This document shows, piece by piece, positions 25,874 to 34,968 of a stretch of DNA of 64,000 nucleotides. This stretch comes from Flavobacterium buctense. GTDB lineage: Bacteria > Bacteroidota > Bacteroidia > Flavobacteriales > Flavobacteriaceae. Location of the stretch: contig NZ_JACTAB010000005.1 of the NCBI RefSeq assembly GCF_014486695.1, positions 1-64,000 of the forward strand, given 5' to 3'. The translations under genes were made by a program, and so were the position numbers. How positions within the stretch are numbered: position 1 is the first letter of the stretch; each line of letters starts with the position of its first letter. The notes under the pieces are model-generated. The model was not told the origin of the DNA, made no database searches, and saw nothing but the letters and a program-made list of their open reading frames with translations.

Positions 25874-26692
25874 TTATATTTTCAATTTATCAATCCCATT
25901 CTCGATTCGGATTACGTTGTGCTTTTTGTTGTAGCGCCGGATTTCCATATTTTGCTTGATTTTTTCTTCATCAGCATAGCCTCGAGCATGGTCTAAATGC
26001 AGGCAAATCGCACTGTACCGAATTTGTTTGGACAACATACCGTTATTGAACATACGTTCACCCAATTCTCGATCCATTCCGCCATAATCCATTTCTTCGT
26101 TGAAGCCGTTAACGTCTAAAATATCTTGCTTAAAACCCGATGAATTGTGTCCATTCCACGAGCGTTTGGTTGGTGTCAACCAATTCATAAATGCGGCAAT
26201 GTATTTATTATGCGTGAGTTTGGAAACCTTAAAATTGGCTTTCAGCCCTAGTTTTAATAACCATGAAATTTCAAAACATTTTTGGCTTAAAATATCTTCG
26301 TCAACAATTGCTTTGGAAATACGCATCGGCAACTTAAAATAACCTCCGGAAAGAAAATAACCTTCCTGCTTTTCTTTGATATGAACGGCAACATAATCCT
26401 TTCGCGGAATACAATCGCCATCGGTAAAAAGCAAATAATCGGAATTGGATTTTAGGATCGCTTTGTTGAGAATTCTCGACTTCCGAAAGCCTTTGTCTTC
26501 GTGCCAAACGTGCACAATCGGGTATTGAAATCTCCCTTGAAACGTTGCAATAACGTCAGCCGTTTTGGCAGTCGAACCATCATCAGCAATTACCACTTCG
26601 AAGTCTTTTTCGGTTTGAACAATGAAGCCCAAAAGTACTTTGCGCAACCATTCTTCCGAGTTGTAAGTAGTAATAATGACTGATAATTTCAT
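25874..26692 (-). CDS. Glycosyltransferase family 2 with galactosyltransferase-like C-terminus (copy 2)
   Basis: 272 residues, exactly the length of its neighbour. Key motifs are VIADDGSTAKT, FTDGDCIPR and GFNEEMDYGGMDRELGERM. The LHLDHARGY tail aligns with LHLDHPRGY in copy 1. A tandem duplication followed by divergence suggests two successive sugar additions with related donors. First gene of the minus-strand glycan operon, divergent from the rhamnosyltransferase-like gene. Confidence 0.9.
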   Translation of the reverse strand: MKLSVIITTYNSEEWLRKVLLGFIVQTEKDFEVVIADDGSTAKTADVIATFQGRFQYPIVHVWHEDKGFRKSRILNKAILKSNSDYLLFTDGDCIPRKDYVAVHIKEKQEGYFLSGGYFKLPMRISKAIVDEDILSQKCFEISWLLKLGLKANFKVSKLTHNKYIAAFMNWLTPTKRSWNGHNSSGFKQDILDVNGFNEEMDYGGMDRELGERMFNNGMLSKQIRYSAICLHLDHARGYADEEKIKQNMEIRRYNKKHNVIRIENGIDKLKI

Positions 26693-26786
26693 CTAAATAT
26701 AAAAATGGAAATTACACTTTTTTGGGCAACCACCATTGGTTTTTTAGGAGTTTTTTTAAAGCAATATTCTTCGTAAAAGTAACCAA

Positions 26787-26821
26787 TTGGCTTTTAGACT
26801 CAAACAAATTGATTATTTTTG
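26787..26821 (+). promoter_or_regulatory. Promoter of the rightward glycan genes
   Basis: TTG at 26787-26789 and TATTTTTG at 26814-26821, spacing 24 bp (slightly long), 10 nt before ATG 26832. Confidence 0.5.
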
Positions 26822-26831
26822 GAAAAAAAAT

Positions 26832-27680
26832 ATGATTTTTGAGCATTACCTCATTACCAGATTCAATTTAAAAAATCCCAAGTGGAAGTTCACCAAGAAC
26901 AACGAATTGCTTTTGAATGACCAATGGATGGATGAAAGAATCGAACTTTTTGCCAACTTTTGTCTGCCGTCAGTAGTCGCACAAACGAATAAAAACTTCA
27001 AGTGGTTGCTTTATTTTGACACTAACACTTCCGAAAAACACAAAGCACAAATTGCTCAATTAATCCAACCGCATTCGTTTATCGAAGCTTATTATATTGA
27101 TGGTATGCCGATGTTGGTAGAATCGATTAGAAATTATATCACCACCAATGTTAAGTCGGAATACTTAATTACGTCCCGAATTGACAACGACGACAGCATC
27201 AGCAAGCATTTCATTGAAACCATACAGTCGAAATTTGGCCAACAAGAACATTTAGCCGTTGACGTAACTGCCGGATATACCTTGAATTTATCACCGGTGA
27301 TGATTGGTAAAAAAGAACATTTGTTCAATCCGTTTATGAGTTTGATTGAAAAAAGCGCCAATGCCAAAACCGTTTGGTTCTACGACCATAATATGTGGAA
27401 AAAGGAAAAGAACATCATTCATTTATCAAGTCCAAGATTGTGGATGTCCAACATTCACGAGAAAAACAAAGTCAATGAATTTGACGGTTATGGGAACGTG
27501 AGTTGGGCCAAAGTGAGTGAAGATTTTATCCTTTCACCCGAAAAAAATGCCGAAATCGCGGCCAAAATAATTCCGCAATCAAAATGGTGGTATTTGAGTT
27601 TTAAGAACCAACTTTATGTTAATTTTGGCTTTTATTTAAAACTCATCAAAAAGAAATTAGGACTTTATAAAATCAAATAA
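26832..27680 (+). CDS. Putative rhamnosyltransferase-family glycosyltransferase
   Basis: 282 residues from ATG 26832; a frame start at 26787 is TTG and coincides with the promoter -33 element. FEHYLITRFNLK, ELFANFCLPSVVAQTNKNFKWLLYFD and ITSRIDNDDSISKHF match a family annotated as putative rhamnosyl transferase (PF11316-like), with DNDD a likely metal-binding DxD. First gene of a rightward glycan run, 3 bp before the nucleotidyltransferase gene. Confidence 0.78.
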   Translation: MIFEHYLITRFNLKNPKWKFTKNNELLLNDQWMDERIELFANFCLPSVVAQTNKNFKWLLYFDTNTSEKHKAQIAQLIQPHSFIEAYYIDGMPMLVESIRNYITTNVKSEYLITSRIDNDDSISKHFIETIQSKFGQQEHLAVDVTAGYTLNLSPVMIGKKEHLFNPFMSLIEKSANAKTVWFYDHNMWKKEKNIIHLSSPRLWMSNIHEKNKVNEFDGYGNVSWAKVSEDFILSPEKNAEIAAKIIPQSKWWYLSFKNQLYVNFGFYLKLIKKKLGLYKIK

Positions 27681-27683
27681 CAA

Positions 27684-28370
27684 ATGAAAATTGTAATTCT
27701 CGCTGCCGGAATCGGCTCTAGACTTGGAAATCCATTCCCGAAACCGCTAACGACGCTCGATGACGGCAAAAGTATCATGGAGAAACAAATCGAAAACATT
27801 ACGCAATACTTCGACATCAATGACATTTTCATCGTAGTTGGTTTTAAAAAAGAACTGATTATGGAACGCTTTGACGAAGTGGCATATGTGTACAATCCGT
27901 TATTTGATTGCACCAATACGTCTAAAAGTTTGTTGAAAGTCCTGAAAAAATTCAAAAACGAACCGGTACTCTGGTTCAATGGCGATGTGGTTTTTGATGC
28001 CAAATTGTTATCCGAATTGATGCCGGATATCAAAGCTAATAATTCTTTCGTAGCCGTAAATACTTCCCGAGTTTCCGACGAAGAAGTGAAATATACTTTG
28101 ACCGATGGTTATATCGACGAATTGTCTAAAGTCGTGAAAAACGGTTTGGGCGAAGCGGTTGGCATTAATTTTATCGGTTCCAATGATTTGCAGCATTTCG
28201 TAACCCGTTTGGAAGAAGTCGATGACAATGATTACTTCGAAAGAGGTTTGGAATTAGCCATCCAATTGGACAATCTGAAAATCAAACCGATTGACATTTC
28301 TAAATACGATTGCATCGAAGTCGATTTCAAAGAAGATTTGGCGAATGCTAATCAATTATTGAAAAAATAA
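27684..28370 (+). CDS. Sugar/alcohol-phosphate nucleotidyltransferase (LicC/MobA-like)
   Basis: 228 residues. The pyrophosphorylase signature is ILAAGIGSRLGNPFPKPLT near the N-terminus, with WFNGDVVFD as the metal-binding Asp segment. The form resembles LicC-type CTP:phosphocholine or sugar-phosphate cytidylyltransferases. The next gene encodes a CDP-glycerol-type transferase and its ATG overlaps this stop codon by one base, so this enzyme probably makes the CDP-activated donor. This is inference from context. Confidence 0.82.
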   Translation: MKIVILAAGIGSRLGNPFPKPLTTLDDGKSIMEKQIENITQYFDINDIFIVVGFKKELIMERFDEVAYVYNPLFDCTNTSKSLLKVLKKFKNEPVLWFNGDVVFDAKLLSELMPDIKANNSFVAVNTSRVSDEEVKYTLTDGYIDELSKVVKNGLGEAVGINFIGSNDLQHFVTRLEEVDDNDYFERGLELAIQLDNLKIKPIDISKYDCIEVDFKEDLANANQLLKK

Positions 28371-29413
28371 TGAAAACAGTGCTCTTTTGCGAACATGCGT
28401 ATGCTTTTGGAATATTAGAACCGATTGCCGATGTCTTGAAAGCAAAACAATACGACTATGTTTGGTTTACGACCAAAGCTTTAGCGCCTAAGTTTCCTTT
28501 TAAAAACGAACCGCATATCAGCAGCATGGCCGACTTGCGAAAGTTCAAAAGCGACTGTCTTTTCATTCCCGGAAATTACGCTCCGTTTTACATTCGTGGT
28601 TATAAAGCGCAAGTTTTTCACGGTTTGGCCGGAGAAAAAGCCTCGCATTTTAAAGTCAGAGGTTATTTTGATGTTTACTTAACTCAAGGTCCGTATTTCA
28701 CCGAAAGATTCAACGAAATCAAAGGCAAACACCAAAACTTCGAAGTCATCGAAACCGGTTGGTGCAAACTCGATGTCTACGAAAAAAACAAAGCGAGTTA
28801 TTTAGCTGAGAAAGCCGAATTACTTCAAAAACACCATGCCAAAAAACTGTTGGTCTTTGCTCCTACGCACAATGTCAGTATGAATTGCGCGCCATTTTTG
28901 ACTGAAGAGTTTGAAAAATTATCGGCGAATAAAGACTATCTGATTGTGGTGAAATTCCACGATTTGACCAAGCCCGAAGTCATGACAGCTTATGAAGCAT
29001 TAGCATCCAAACACGATAACATCGTGATGTCCAAAGATCCAAATATCAGCAAACTGATTTACATTGGCGACTTACTAATAAGCGATACGTCTTCTGTAGT
29101 ATATGAATTTATTTTATTGGACAAACCGGTACTGACCTACAAATCAAAAGCAGAAAATATCCTTTGGGACGATGCCAAGGAATACACAAATCTGGAAGAA
29201 AAAGTCAAAGAGAATTTGACTATTGATAACTTCAAAGACCAAAGAGCAAAAGTCATCGCCGCTTACAATCCGTATCACGACGGCAAATCTTCCTTGAGAA
29301 TGATTGAAGCCGTAGAAAAAATGATAGCCGAAAAAGGCGTACCTACATACCGCAAAATGGGACTCGACCGCATGATAGAATCGATTAAGATTTTCAATAT
29401 AAAAAACCGTTAA
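28370..29413 (+). CDS. CDP-glycerol glycerophosphotransferase family protein
   Basis: 347 residues of the TagB/TagF-like family. LFAPTHNVSMN and VVKFHDLTKP in the middle, and LLISDTSSVVYEFILLDKPVLTY near the C-terminus, are the conserved donor-binding regions of enzymes that transfer glycerol- or ribitol-phosphate from a CDP donor. In a Gram-negative cell this points to phosphoglycerol/ribitol decoration of a surface glycan. Translationally coupled to the nucleotidyltransferase upstream; Sua5 begins on the next base after the stop. Confidence 0.85.
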   Translation: MKTVLFCEHAYAFGILEPIADVLKAKQYDYVWFTTKALAPKFPFKNEPHISSMADLRKFKSDCLFIPGNYAPFYIRGYKAQVFHGLAGEKASHFKVRGYFDVYLTQGPYFTERFNEIKGKHQNFEVIETGWCKLDVYEKNKASYLAEKAELLQKHHAKKLLVFAPTHNVSMNCAPFLTEEFEKLSANKDYLIVVKFHDLTKPEVMTAYEALASKHDNIVMSKDPNISKLIYIGDLLISDTSSVVYEFILLDKPVLTYKSKAENILWDDAKEYTNLEEKVKENLTIDNFKDQRAKVIAAYNPYHDGKSSLRMIEAVEKMIAEKGVPTYRKMGLDRMIESIKIFNIKNR

Positions 29414-29980
29414 ATGAATCTCAACGAAGAAGTACACAAAGCTTTTGAAGTCATCCAAAATGGTGGCATCATCCTTTACCCAACCGATACCGTTTGGGGC
29501 ATTGGTTGCGATGCTACTAATGTGGAGGCCATAAAAAAAATCTACGCGCTCAAACAACGCGAAGAAACCAAAAGCATGATTGTGTTGATGAATGGCGAAA
29601 AAATGATGTACAATGTTTTCAAAGAAATTCCTGAAGTCGCTTGGCAAATTTTAGATTTATCCGAAAAACCAACGACCTTAATTCTTGATAATCCCAGAAA
29701 TGTAGCTGCTAATATTATTGCAGAAGACAAAACCCTTGGCGTGCGAATCGTGAAGGAACCGTTTTGTTTCAAATTGATGGAGCGCATGAAAAAACCATTA
29801 GTTTCGACTTCAGCAAATATTTCGGGAATGTTTACGCCAAAATCTTTTAAAGAAATTAGTCCCGAAATTATAAAGGGTGTAGACTATGTAGTAAATTTGC
29901 ACCACGAAAAAATCTGCGACAAACCATCGACGATTATCAAACTTACGAGTGATAGTCAGGTGAAAATCATTAGAAAATAG
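29414..29980 (+). CDS. L-threonylcarbamoyladenylate synthase, Sua5/YciO/YrdC family
   Basis: 188 residues, the short YrdC-type form. Makes threonylcarbamoyl-AMP for the t6A modification of ANN-decoding tRNAs. The N-terminal GGIILYPTDTVWGIGCDA and KQREETKSM segments bind ATP and bicarbonate/threonine, and LVSTSANISGMFTPKSF is the family's C-terminal motif. Follows the glycan genes without a gap. Confidence 0.92.
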   Translation: MNLNEEVHKAFEVIQNGGIILYPTDTVWGIGCDATNVEAIKKIYALKQREETKSMIVLMNGEKMMYNVFKEIPEVAWQILDLSEKPTTLILDNPRNVAANIIAEDKTLGVRIVKEPFCFKLMERMKKPLVSTSANISGMFTPKSFKEISPEIIKGVDYVVNLHHEKICDKPSTIIKLTSDSQVKIIRK

Positions 29981-29983
29981 TTT

Positions 29984-30006
29984 TCAGTAGCAGTCGCAGT
30001 TTTCAG
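29984..30006. repeat. Short CAGTNN array after the Sua5 gene
   Basis: CAGT recurs at 29984, 29990 and 29996, then CAGA at 30003, beginning 4 nt after the Sua5 stop codon. Similar to the ACTG array at 18636-18669 on the other strand. Confidence 0.45.
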
Positions 30007-30016
30007 AACAAAAAGC

Positions 30017-31438
30017 ATGAATTATACCAAAGCATTAGACAATAAAATCTTCGAAATTATTTCAAAAGCTTCTCAAGAACTTAACTTGGAGAGTTATGTG
30101 ATTGGTGGCTTTGTACGTGACTTTTTATTGCAACGCGATTTCAAAAAAGATATTGATATCGTGGCTGTGGGTTCCGGGATTGATTTGGCGCTGAAAGTTT
30201 CCGAATTGTTACCACACAAACCGAAAGTACAAGTTTTCAAAAACTATGGCACGGCGATGTTGCGTTATAAAGAAATCGATATTGAATTTGTAGGTGCGAG
30301 AAAAGAAAGTTATACCCAAGATAGTCGGAATCCTGTAGTAGAAAACGGCACTTTAGAAGACGACCAAAACCGCCGTGATTTTACGATTAATGCCTTGGCT
30401 TTTTCTTTGAATCCGAATAATTACGGTCAATTGATTGACCCTTTCAATGGTTTAACTGATTTGGAAAACAAACTCATCAAAACACCTTTGAATCCTGATA
30501 TTACCTATTCAGATGATCCTTTGCGCATGATGCGTGCCATTCGCTTTGCGACGCAATTAAACTTCACCATAGAAGAAAAATCTTTGCAAGCCATTGCCGA
30601 TAATAAAGACCGTATCAAAATTATTTCTGGCGAGCGAATTGTGGACGAATTGAACAAAATTCTCGAAACCCCGAAACCGTCCATTGGTTTTTTACATTTA
30701 TACAAAACCGGCTTACTCGACATCATTTTGCCCGAATTGACCGCACTCAACAACGTAGAAGAAATCGAAGGGCATACGCATAAAAACAACTTCTATCACA
30801 CGTTGGAAGTAGTAGATAATATTTGCCCGAATACCGATGATGTTTGGTTGCGTTGGGCAGCATTGTTGCACGATATTGGCAAAGCGCCAACGAAACGTTT
30901 CAATAAAAAACAAGGCTGGACATTCCACGGACATGAATTTTTAGGTGGCAAAATGGTGAAGAAAATCTTTGAAAGATTGCACATGCCGTTGAACCAAAAA
31001 ATGAAATTCGTGCAAAAAATGGTGATGCTGAGTTCACGCCCAATTGTCTTGTCTGAAGACATCGTAACCGATTCGGCTGTACGTCGTCTGGTATTTGATG
31101 CTGGAGAAGATGTGGACAATTTGATGACGCTTTGTGAAGCCGATATCACTACTAAGAATCCAACGAAATTCAAAAAATACCACAACAATTTTGATATTGT
31201 TCGTCGAAAAATTATTGAAGTCGAAGAACGCGATCATGTGCGTCAATTTCAACCGCCCATTAGTGGTGAAGAAATCATGGTTCTGTTCAACTTACAACCT
31301 TCAAGAGAAATTGGGGTTTTAAAAGAAGCGGTAAAAGAAGCTATTCTAGAAGGAGAAATTCCGAATGAATACCAAGCCGCGTATAATTTTGTTTTGGCGA
31401 AAGCCGAGAAAATGGGTTTGAAGAGAGTTATTGAGTAG
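30017..31438 (+). CDS. CCA-adding tRNA nucleotidyltransferase with HD domain
   Basis: 473 residues. The class II nucleotidyltransferase head has [23 protein letters not shown] (GG plus DxD), then [13 protein letters not shown] and [16 protein letters not shown], as in CCA-adding and poly(A) polymerases. The second half is an HD phosphohydrolase domain ([13 protein letters not shown]). The single enzyme likely adds or repairs CCA ends, which matters because the tRNA-Glu genes here do not encode CCA. Its stop codon lies inside the first unit of a CTGAGTNN array. Confidence 0.92.
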   Translation: MNYTKALDNKIFEIISKASQELNLESYVIGGFVRDFLLQRDFKKDIDIVAVGSGIDLALKVSELLPHKPKVQVFKNYGTAMLRYKEIDIEFVGARKESYTQDSRNPVVENGTLEDDQNRRDFTINALAFSLNPNNYGQLIDPFNGLTDLENKLIKTPLNPDITYSDDPLRMMRAIRFATQLNFTIEEKSLQAIADNKDRIKIISGERIVDELNKILETPKPSIGFLHLYKTGLLDIILPELTALNNVEEIEGHTHKNNFYHTLEVVDNICPNTDDVWLRWAALLHDIGKAPTKRFNKKQGWTFHGHEFLGGKMVKKIFERLHMPLNQKMKFVQKMVMLSSRPIVLSEDIVTDSAVRRLVFDAGEDVDNLMTLCEADITTKNPTKFKKYHNNFDIVRRKIIEVEERDHVRQFQPPISGEEIMVLFNLQPSREIGVLKEAVKEAILEGEIPNEYQAAYNFVLAKAEKMGLKRVIE

Positions 31439-31592
31439 CTGAGTGGCTGAGTGGCTGAGCATGACCATTTTCTTAAAAAATTAATAAAATATTATAATTT
31501 GTTTTTAGTCGAAAAGACAAAGTCAACATAAATTTGCAACTCAAAAACTAAAAAGACTCAGTTACTCAGCCACTCAGTAACTCAGCGACTCA
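31431..31592. repeat. CTGAGTNN octamer palindrome around the ctaA promoter
   Basis: The left arm at 31431-31460 is TTGAGTAG, CTGAGTGG, CTGAGTGG, CTGAGC. The right arm at 31556-31592 has four ACTCAGNN units plus ACTCA, the reverse complement of the same unit with variable dinucleotides TT, CC, TA and CG. About 95 bp of AT-rich sequence separates the arms and includes a TAAATTTG promoter box at 31529-31536, so the right arm would be transcribed in the ctaA leader. Confidence 0.85.
31529..31536 (+). promoter_or_regulatory. TAAATTTG box upstream of ctaA
   Basis: Perfect TAnnTTTG, 62 nt before the ctaA ATG. No TTG at 17-23 bp upstream; the nearest, at 31499-31501, is 27 bp away. Confidence 0.4.
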
Positions 31593-31598
31593 AAAAAT

Positions 31599-32618
31599 AT
31601 GAAAAAAGACAAATCAGTCATTTATTGGCTACTTTCCGGTTGTATTTTAGTATTTATTATGGTCGTAGTTGGCGGGATTACTCGTTTAACTAACTCGGGT
31701 TTATCCATGACCGATTGGCATTTGGTTACCGACACTTTTCCACCGATGAGTGAAGACAAATGGTTTCAAGCTTTTGAAGAATACAAAAAGTTTCCGGAGT
31801 ACCAAAAAATCAATATCCACAATGATTTTCAATTGGATGACTATAAATTCATCTACTTTTGGGAATGGTTTCACCGTTTTATCGGCAGAGTAATTGGTTT
31901 GGTTTTCATCATTCCGTTTGTGTACTTTTTAATCAAAAAACGAATTGACCAAGACACTTTAAAAAAATGCTTTATTCTACTCGGAATGGGCGCTTTGCAA
32001 GGTTTCTTTGGTTGGTTTATGGTGAAAAGCGGTTTGGTTGACAATCCGGATGTGAGTCATTTCAGATTGGCGTTGCACTTGACTTTTGCGTTTATCACCT
32101 TTGCTTACACGCTTTGGGTTTCTTTGGATTTGATTTATCCAGAAAGAAAAGAAGTGATTGTTCCTTTGAAGAAGTTGGCCCGAATTACGATGTTTTTCTT
32201 AATCGCGCAAATCATTTACGGTGGTTTCGTCGCCGGATTAAACGCCGGATTAGTGCACAACCATTGGCCATTAATGAGCGACGGACAATTTTTTCACGAC
32301 AGCATTGCTTTGGAAAAAGACAGTTGGTTACTGCGTTTCACCGAAGGTAAAAGTGGTGTGCAATTTGTGCACCGAACGATGGCTTACGTTGTCGTTGGAT
32401 TAGTTTTATATTTGTATTTCAAAAGCAAAAAATATACGCTTTCAAACCAACAACAAAAGAGTTTGAATGCATTAGTGGTATTGGTTTTTGTCCAATTCGC
32501 TTTAGGAGTTTTCACGTTGTTGTATGCGGTTCCGCTTTGGTTGGGATTGGCACACCAAGTGATGGCCTTCTTTTTATTGACTGCGATGACTTATACGCTT
32601 CATCGTTTGTCAAAATAA
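31599..32618 (+). CDS. ctaA: Heme A synthase CtaA/COX15
   Basis: 339 residues with about eight transmembrane segments. Oxidises the C8 methyl of heme O to make heme A for cytochrome oxidase. The COX15 form is recognisable from GGITRLTNSGLSMTDWHLVT, FWEWFHRFIGR (heme-ligand His), HFRLALHLTFA, QFVHRTMAYV and LGLAHQVMAF. The long first periplasmic loop is typical of COX15-like proteins. Inner membrane; no cytochrome oxidase genes are adjacent. Confidence 0.93.
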   Translation: MKKDKSVIYWLLSGCILVFIMVVVGGITRLTNSGLSMTDWHLVTDTFPPMSEDKWFQAFEEYKKFPEYQKINIHNDFQLDDYKFIYFWEWFHRFIGRVIGLVFIIPFVYFLIKKRIDQDTLKKCFILLGMGALQGFFGWFMVKSGLVDNPDVSHFRLALHLTFAFITFAYTLWVSLDLIYPERKEVIVPLKKLARITMFFLIAQIIYGGFVAGLNAGLVHNHWPLMSDGQFFHDSIALEKDSWLLRFTEGKSGVQFVHRTMAYVVVGLVLYLYFKSKKYTLSNQQQKSLNALVVLVFVQFALGVFTLLYAVPLWLGLAHQVMAFFLLTAMTYTLHRLSK

Positions 32619-32667
32619 TACGCTTATCCTGACTATATTGTCGCAATTACCTTGTTTACTAACTTAA

Positions 32668-33438
32668 ATGTCTAAACTTGCCGCTCAAGATAAATTTCTA
32701 GATTTATCCGATTACGGAAGATCTTTCGGGAGATTTTTCGCCCTTCAATTAAAAGATTCCCGCTTTACGCCTATTCATGTTACCTTACTTTTTGGGCTAT
32801 CCGGATTGATTGCCATTTATTGCATATTGGTACACCAATACCTTTGGGCCGGATTTTTCATTCTCTTAAAATCCGGAATTGATGCCGCCGATGGTGAATT
32901 GGCCCGATTGAAAAATACGCCTTCCTATTCCGGAAGGTATTTAGACAGTGTGTTTGATATCATTTTGAACTTTATGTTTTTAATGGCGATTTGTTATGTT
33001 TCTGAAACCTCGATTTGGTTTACCCTTTTGGCTTTTATAGGGCTACAATTGCAAGGCACTTTGTATAATTACTACTATGTAATTTTGAGAAATAAATCGG
33101 TTGGAGGCGATAGTACCAGTAAAATTTTCGAATACAAAACACCCAAAGCTTTGCCGGGTGAGAGCCAAAAATCAGTCAACATCTTATTTAGCATTTACCA
33201 AATTGTATACGGTACCTTCGACAAAATCATCCACGCTTTAGATGCAGAAGCTTATAAGGTTAAAACCTTTCCCAACTGGTTTATGACCTTGCTTTCATTA
33301 TATGGTTTAGGCTTTCAACTGTTAATTATAGCGGTGATGCTGCCATTGGGTTGGATTGAATTAATCGTCCCATTTTTTATTGCTTATACCATTCTAATCT
33401 TTGCTTTGATTGGGATTCGAAAGGTTTGTATTAAATAA
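32668..33438 (+). CDS. CDP-alcohol phosphatidyltransferase family protein
   Basis: 256 residues, multi-pass membrane enzyme. The complete catalytic motif DxxDG..AR...G...D...D is present: D72, D75-G76, A79-R80, G89, D93, D97. The family exchanges CMP for an alcohol on CDP-activated lipid or polyol substrates. The product cannot be told: phosphatidylserine, phosphatidylinositol-like and others are possible. A bidirectional terminator follows. Confidence 0.88.
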   Translation: MSKLAAQDKFLDLSDYGRSFGRFFALQLKDSRFTPIHVTLLFGLSGLIAIYCILVHQYLWAGFFILLKSGIDAADGELARLKNTPSYSGRYLDSVFDIILNFMFLMAICYVSETSIWFTLLAFIGLQLQGTLYNYYYVILRNKSVGGDSTSKIFEYKTPKALPGESQKSVNILFSIYQIVYGTFDKIIHALDAEAYKVKTFPNWFMTLLSLYGLGFQLLIIAVMLPLGWIELIVPFFIAYTILIFALIGIRKVCIK

Positions 33439-33468
33439 AAAAGTCCCGATTTTATCAGGACTTTTTGG
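33439..33468. terminator. Bidirectional terminator
   Basis: AAAAAGTCCCGAT and ATCAGGACTTTTT form a stem with one mismatch; T runs on both sides serve the converging genes. Confidence 0.85.
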
Positions 33469-34074
33469 TTATGCTTTTTTCTTCGTTTTTATAGAACAAC
33501 CGATGGCTTTGGTTTGTGCCGGCGTAGGTTCAGTTCCGTTGCTTAACGCTCTGATGGCATTTTCAAGATATTTTTCTTTAACGGCTGAGGCATCATCCGA
33601 ATTGTCATCAATAGCACCAATGTATTTTACGATTAAGTTTTTGTCTAACAAAAATACATGTGGCGTTTTAGTAGCACCATATTGCGGATAAATCTTTTGG
33701 CCTTCATCTACTAAATAAGGAAAGGCAAACCCTTTTTCTTTGGCTTTAGCCTGCATTAACTCGTATGTATCTGCCGGTTGCGCTTCAGGATCATTAGGAT
33801 TGATGGCTAACAAAACATATCCTTTTGGAGTGTATTTTTTAGCTAATGCATTGATTCGGTCTTCATATTTTATGGCAAACGGACAAGTGTTACAAGTAAA
33901 AACTACAATAAAACCTTTGGCGTCTTTGTAATCGGCCATGCTGTACATTTTGCCATCAACAGACTTTAATTTGAAATCGGTGGCTTTGTCTCCGGGTTGG
34001 TAACCATTGGATACAGTATTTTCTCCGACAAATAAACTGCTTAAGAATAGAATTAATAAGGGTAAAACTTTCAT
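33469..34074 (-). CDS. Exported thioredoxin-family (redoxin) protein
   Basis: 201 residues with a signal peptide. The redoxin/AhpC-TSA-like fold is indicated by GDKATDFKLKSVDGK and the active site FTCNTCPF (CNTC). TKTPHVFLLDKN carries the cis-proline loop. A further cysteine near the C-terminus (IGCSIK) is unusual and may be resolving. Periplasmic; role probably thiol-disulfide exchange. Followed upstream on the same strand by a TlpA-like gene, 11 bp away. Confidence 0.85.
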   Translation of the reverse strand: MKVLPLLILFLSSLFVGENTVSNGYQPGDKATDFKLKSVDGKMYSMADYKDAKGFIVVFTCNTCPFAIKYEDRINALAKKYTPKGYVLLAINPNDPEAQPADTYELMQAKAKEKGFAFPYLVDEGQKIYPQYGATKTPHVFLLDKNLIVKYIGAIDDNSDDASAVKEKYLENAIRALSNGTEPTPAQTKAIGCSIKTKKKA

Positions 34075-34085
34075 GGTGTAATTAT

Positions 34086-34571
34086 TTAATTAAGATTGAT
34101 AAATGAGTTAACATAGTCATTGAGCTCAGTAAAGTTCTCAAATTCGCGCTCGGAAAATAAGTGCTTTTTACCTTCTAAGAGTAAAGTAGCCGGAATGGCA
34201 CCCGACCAATCCTTATCGATTTTAGACAACCAAGTATTATAATCTTTATCGCTTAGGAGCAATACCTCAGCGGTGATTTTTTTTCTTTCTATAAAGGGAA
34301 TGAGCTTTTTTTCCAGGTCTTTTTGACTGTCGAGACTGACCAATAGTACTTTTACTTTTTTATTCTCTTGATGAAGTTGTTCAAAATAAGGCAATTCTTT
34401 GATACACGGTGCGCACCAAGTCGCCCAAAAGTTAATCACATAAACTGTATCATTGGCTTTAATTATAGCCTTTTCAAAATCGTCAAACTTTTCATAGACG
34501 GTTATTTGCGCCAAAGATATGTTGGCAAAAGTCAAGGTAAAAAGGATGGATAAGGTGTAAAGTAACTTCAT
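34086..34571 (-). CDS. TlpA-like periplasmic thiol-disulfide oxidoreductase
   Basis: 161 residues with a signal peptide ending SLAQ. The thioredoxin-fold active site is FWATWCAPCIKELP (WCAPC, as in TlpA/ResA) and GAIPATLLLEG supplies the cis-proline. ResA-type proteins reduce apocytochrome c or other periplasmic cysteines. It precedes the redoxin gene in a two-gene unit. Confidence 0.87.
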   Translation of the reverse strand: MKLLYTLSILFTLTFANISLAQITVYEKFDDFEKAIIKANDTVYVINFWATWCAPCIKELPYFEQLHQENKKVKVLLVSLDSQKDLEKKLIPFIERKKITAEVLLLSDKDYNTWLSKIDKDWSGAIPATLLLEGKKHLFSEREFENFTELNDYVNSFINLN

Positions 34572-34758
34572 TGGAGAGAATTAAGCATAACGAAGTTAAT
34601 GAGTTAGAGTTTAGTTTGGAATTTACTTAACAAAATTTTACCAACTTTAACACCCATTTTGTCATTCGGCTTTCCTCTAAAAAGACGAAACAGAATGACA
34701 AAAAGGAAAAATAGCCTAAAAACCAACTTTTGAGCATTTTCAAGGCCTCACAGCCCTC

Positions 34759-34968
34759 AAACGAGCTTCGGACTCCCGCAAACGAGCTTCGGACTCACAC
34801 AAATATTCTTCGGACGGCCACGAAAAAACTTCGGAAAGACAAGAATGCATTTCGGACATCCAATAACAAGCTTCAGACAACCAAGAAAGGATTTTTAACT
34901 CATACAAAACAGCTTCGGAGTTTAGAAATTGTGCTTCGAATGGTAATTGCAGTACTTTGGAAGATGTT
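34759..34968. repeat. 21-bp tandem repeat, about ten units, in a 525-bp gene-free stretch
   Basis: Exact 21-bp register over ten units sharing the core CTTCGGA, e.g. AAACGAGCTTCGGACTC at 34759 and again at 34780; later units diverge (CTTCAGA, TTTTTAA, CTTTGGA). In the plus frame it reads as heptads N-x-L-R-T-x-x; in the minus frame as SEARLRE-type heptads. Both open frames begin with TTG and lack a convincing start, so coding is not supported. The rest of 34572-35096 shows no gene that I can identify. Confidence 0.85.

Noticed and set aside
30505..31252. Several antisense frames within the CCA-adding enzyme gene
   Set aside because: Shadow frames of a well-conserved gene, without starts or signals of their own.
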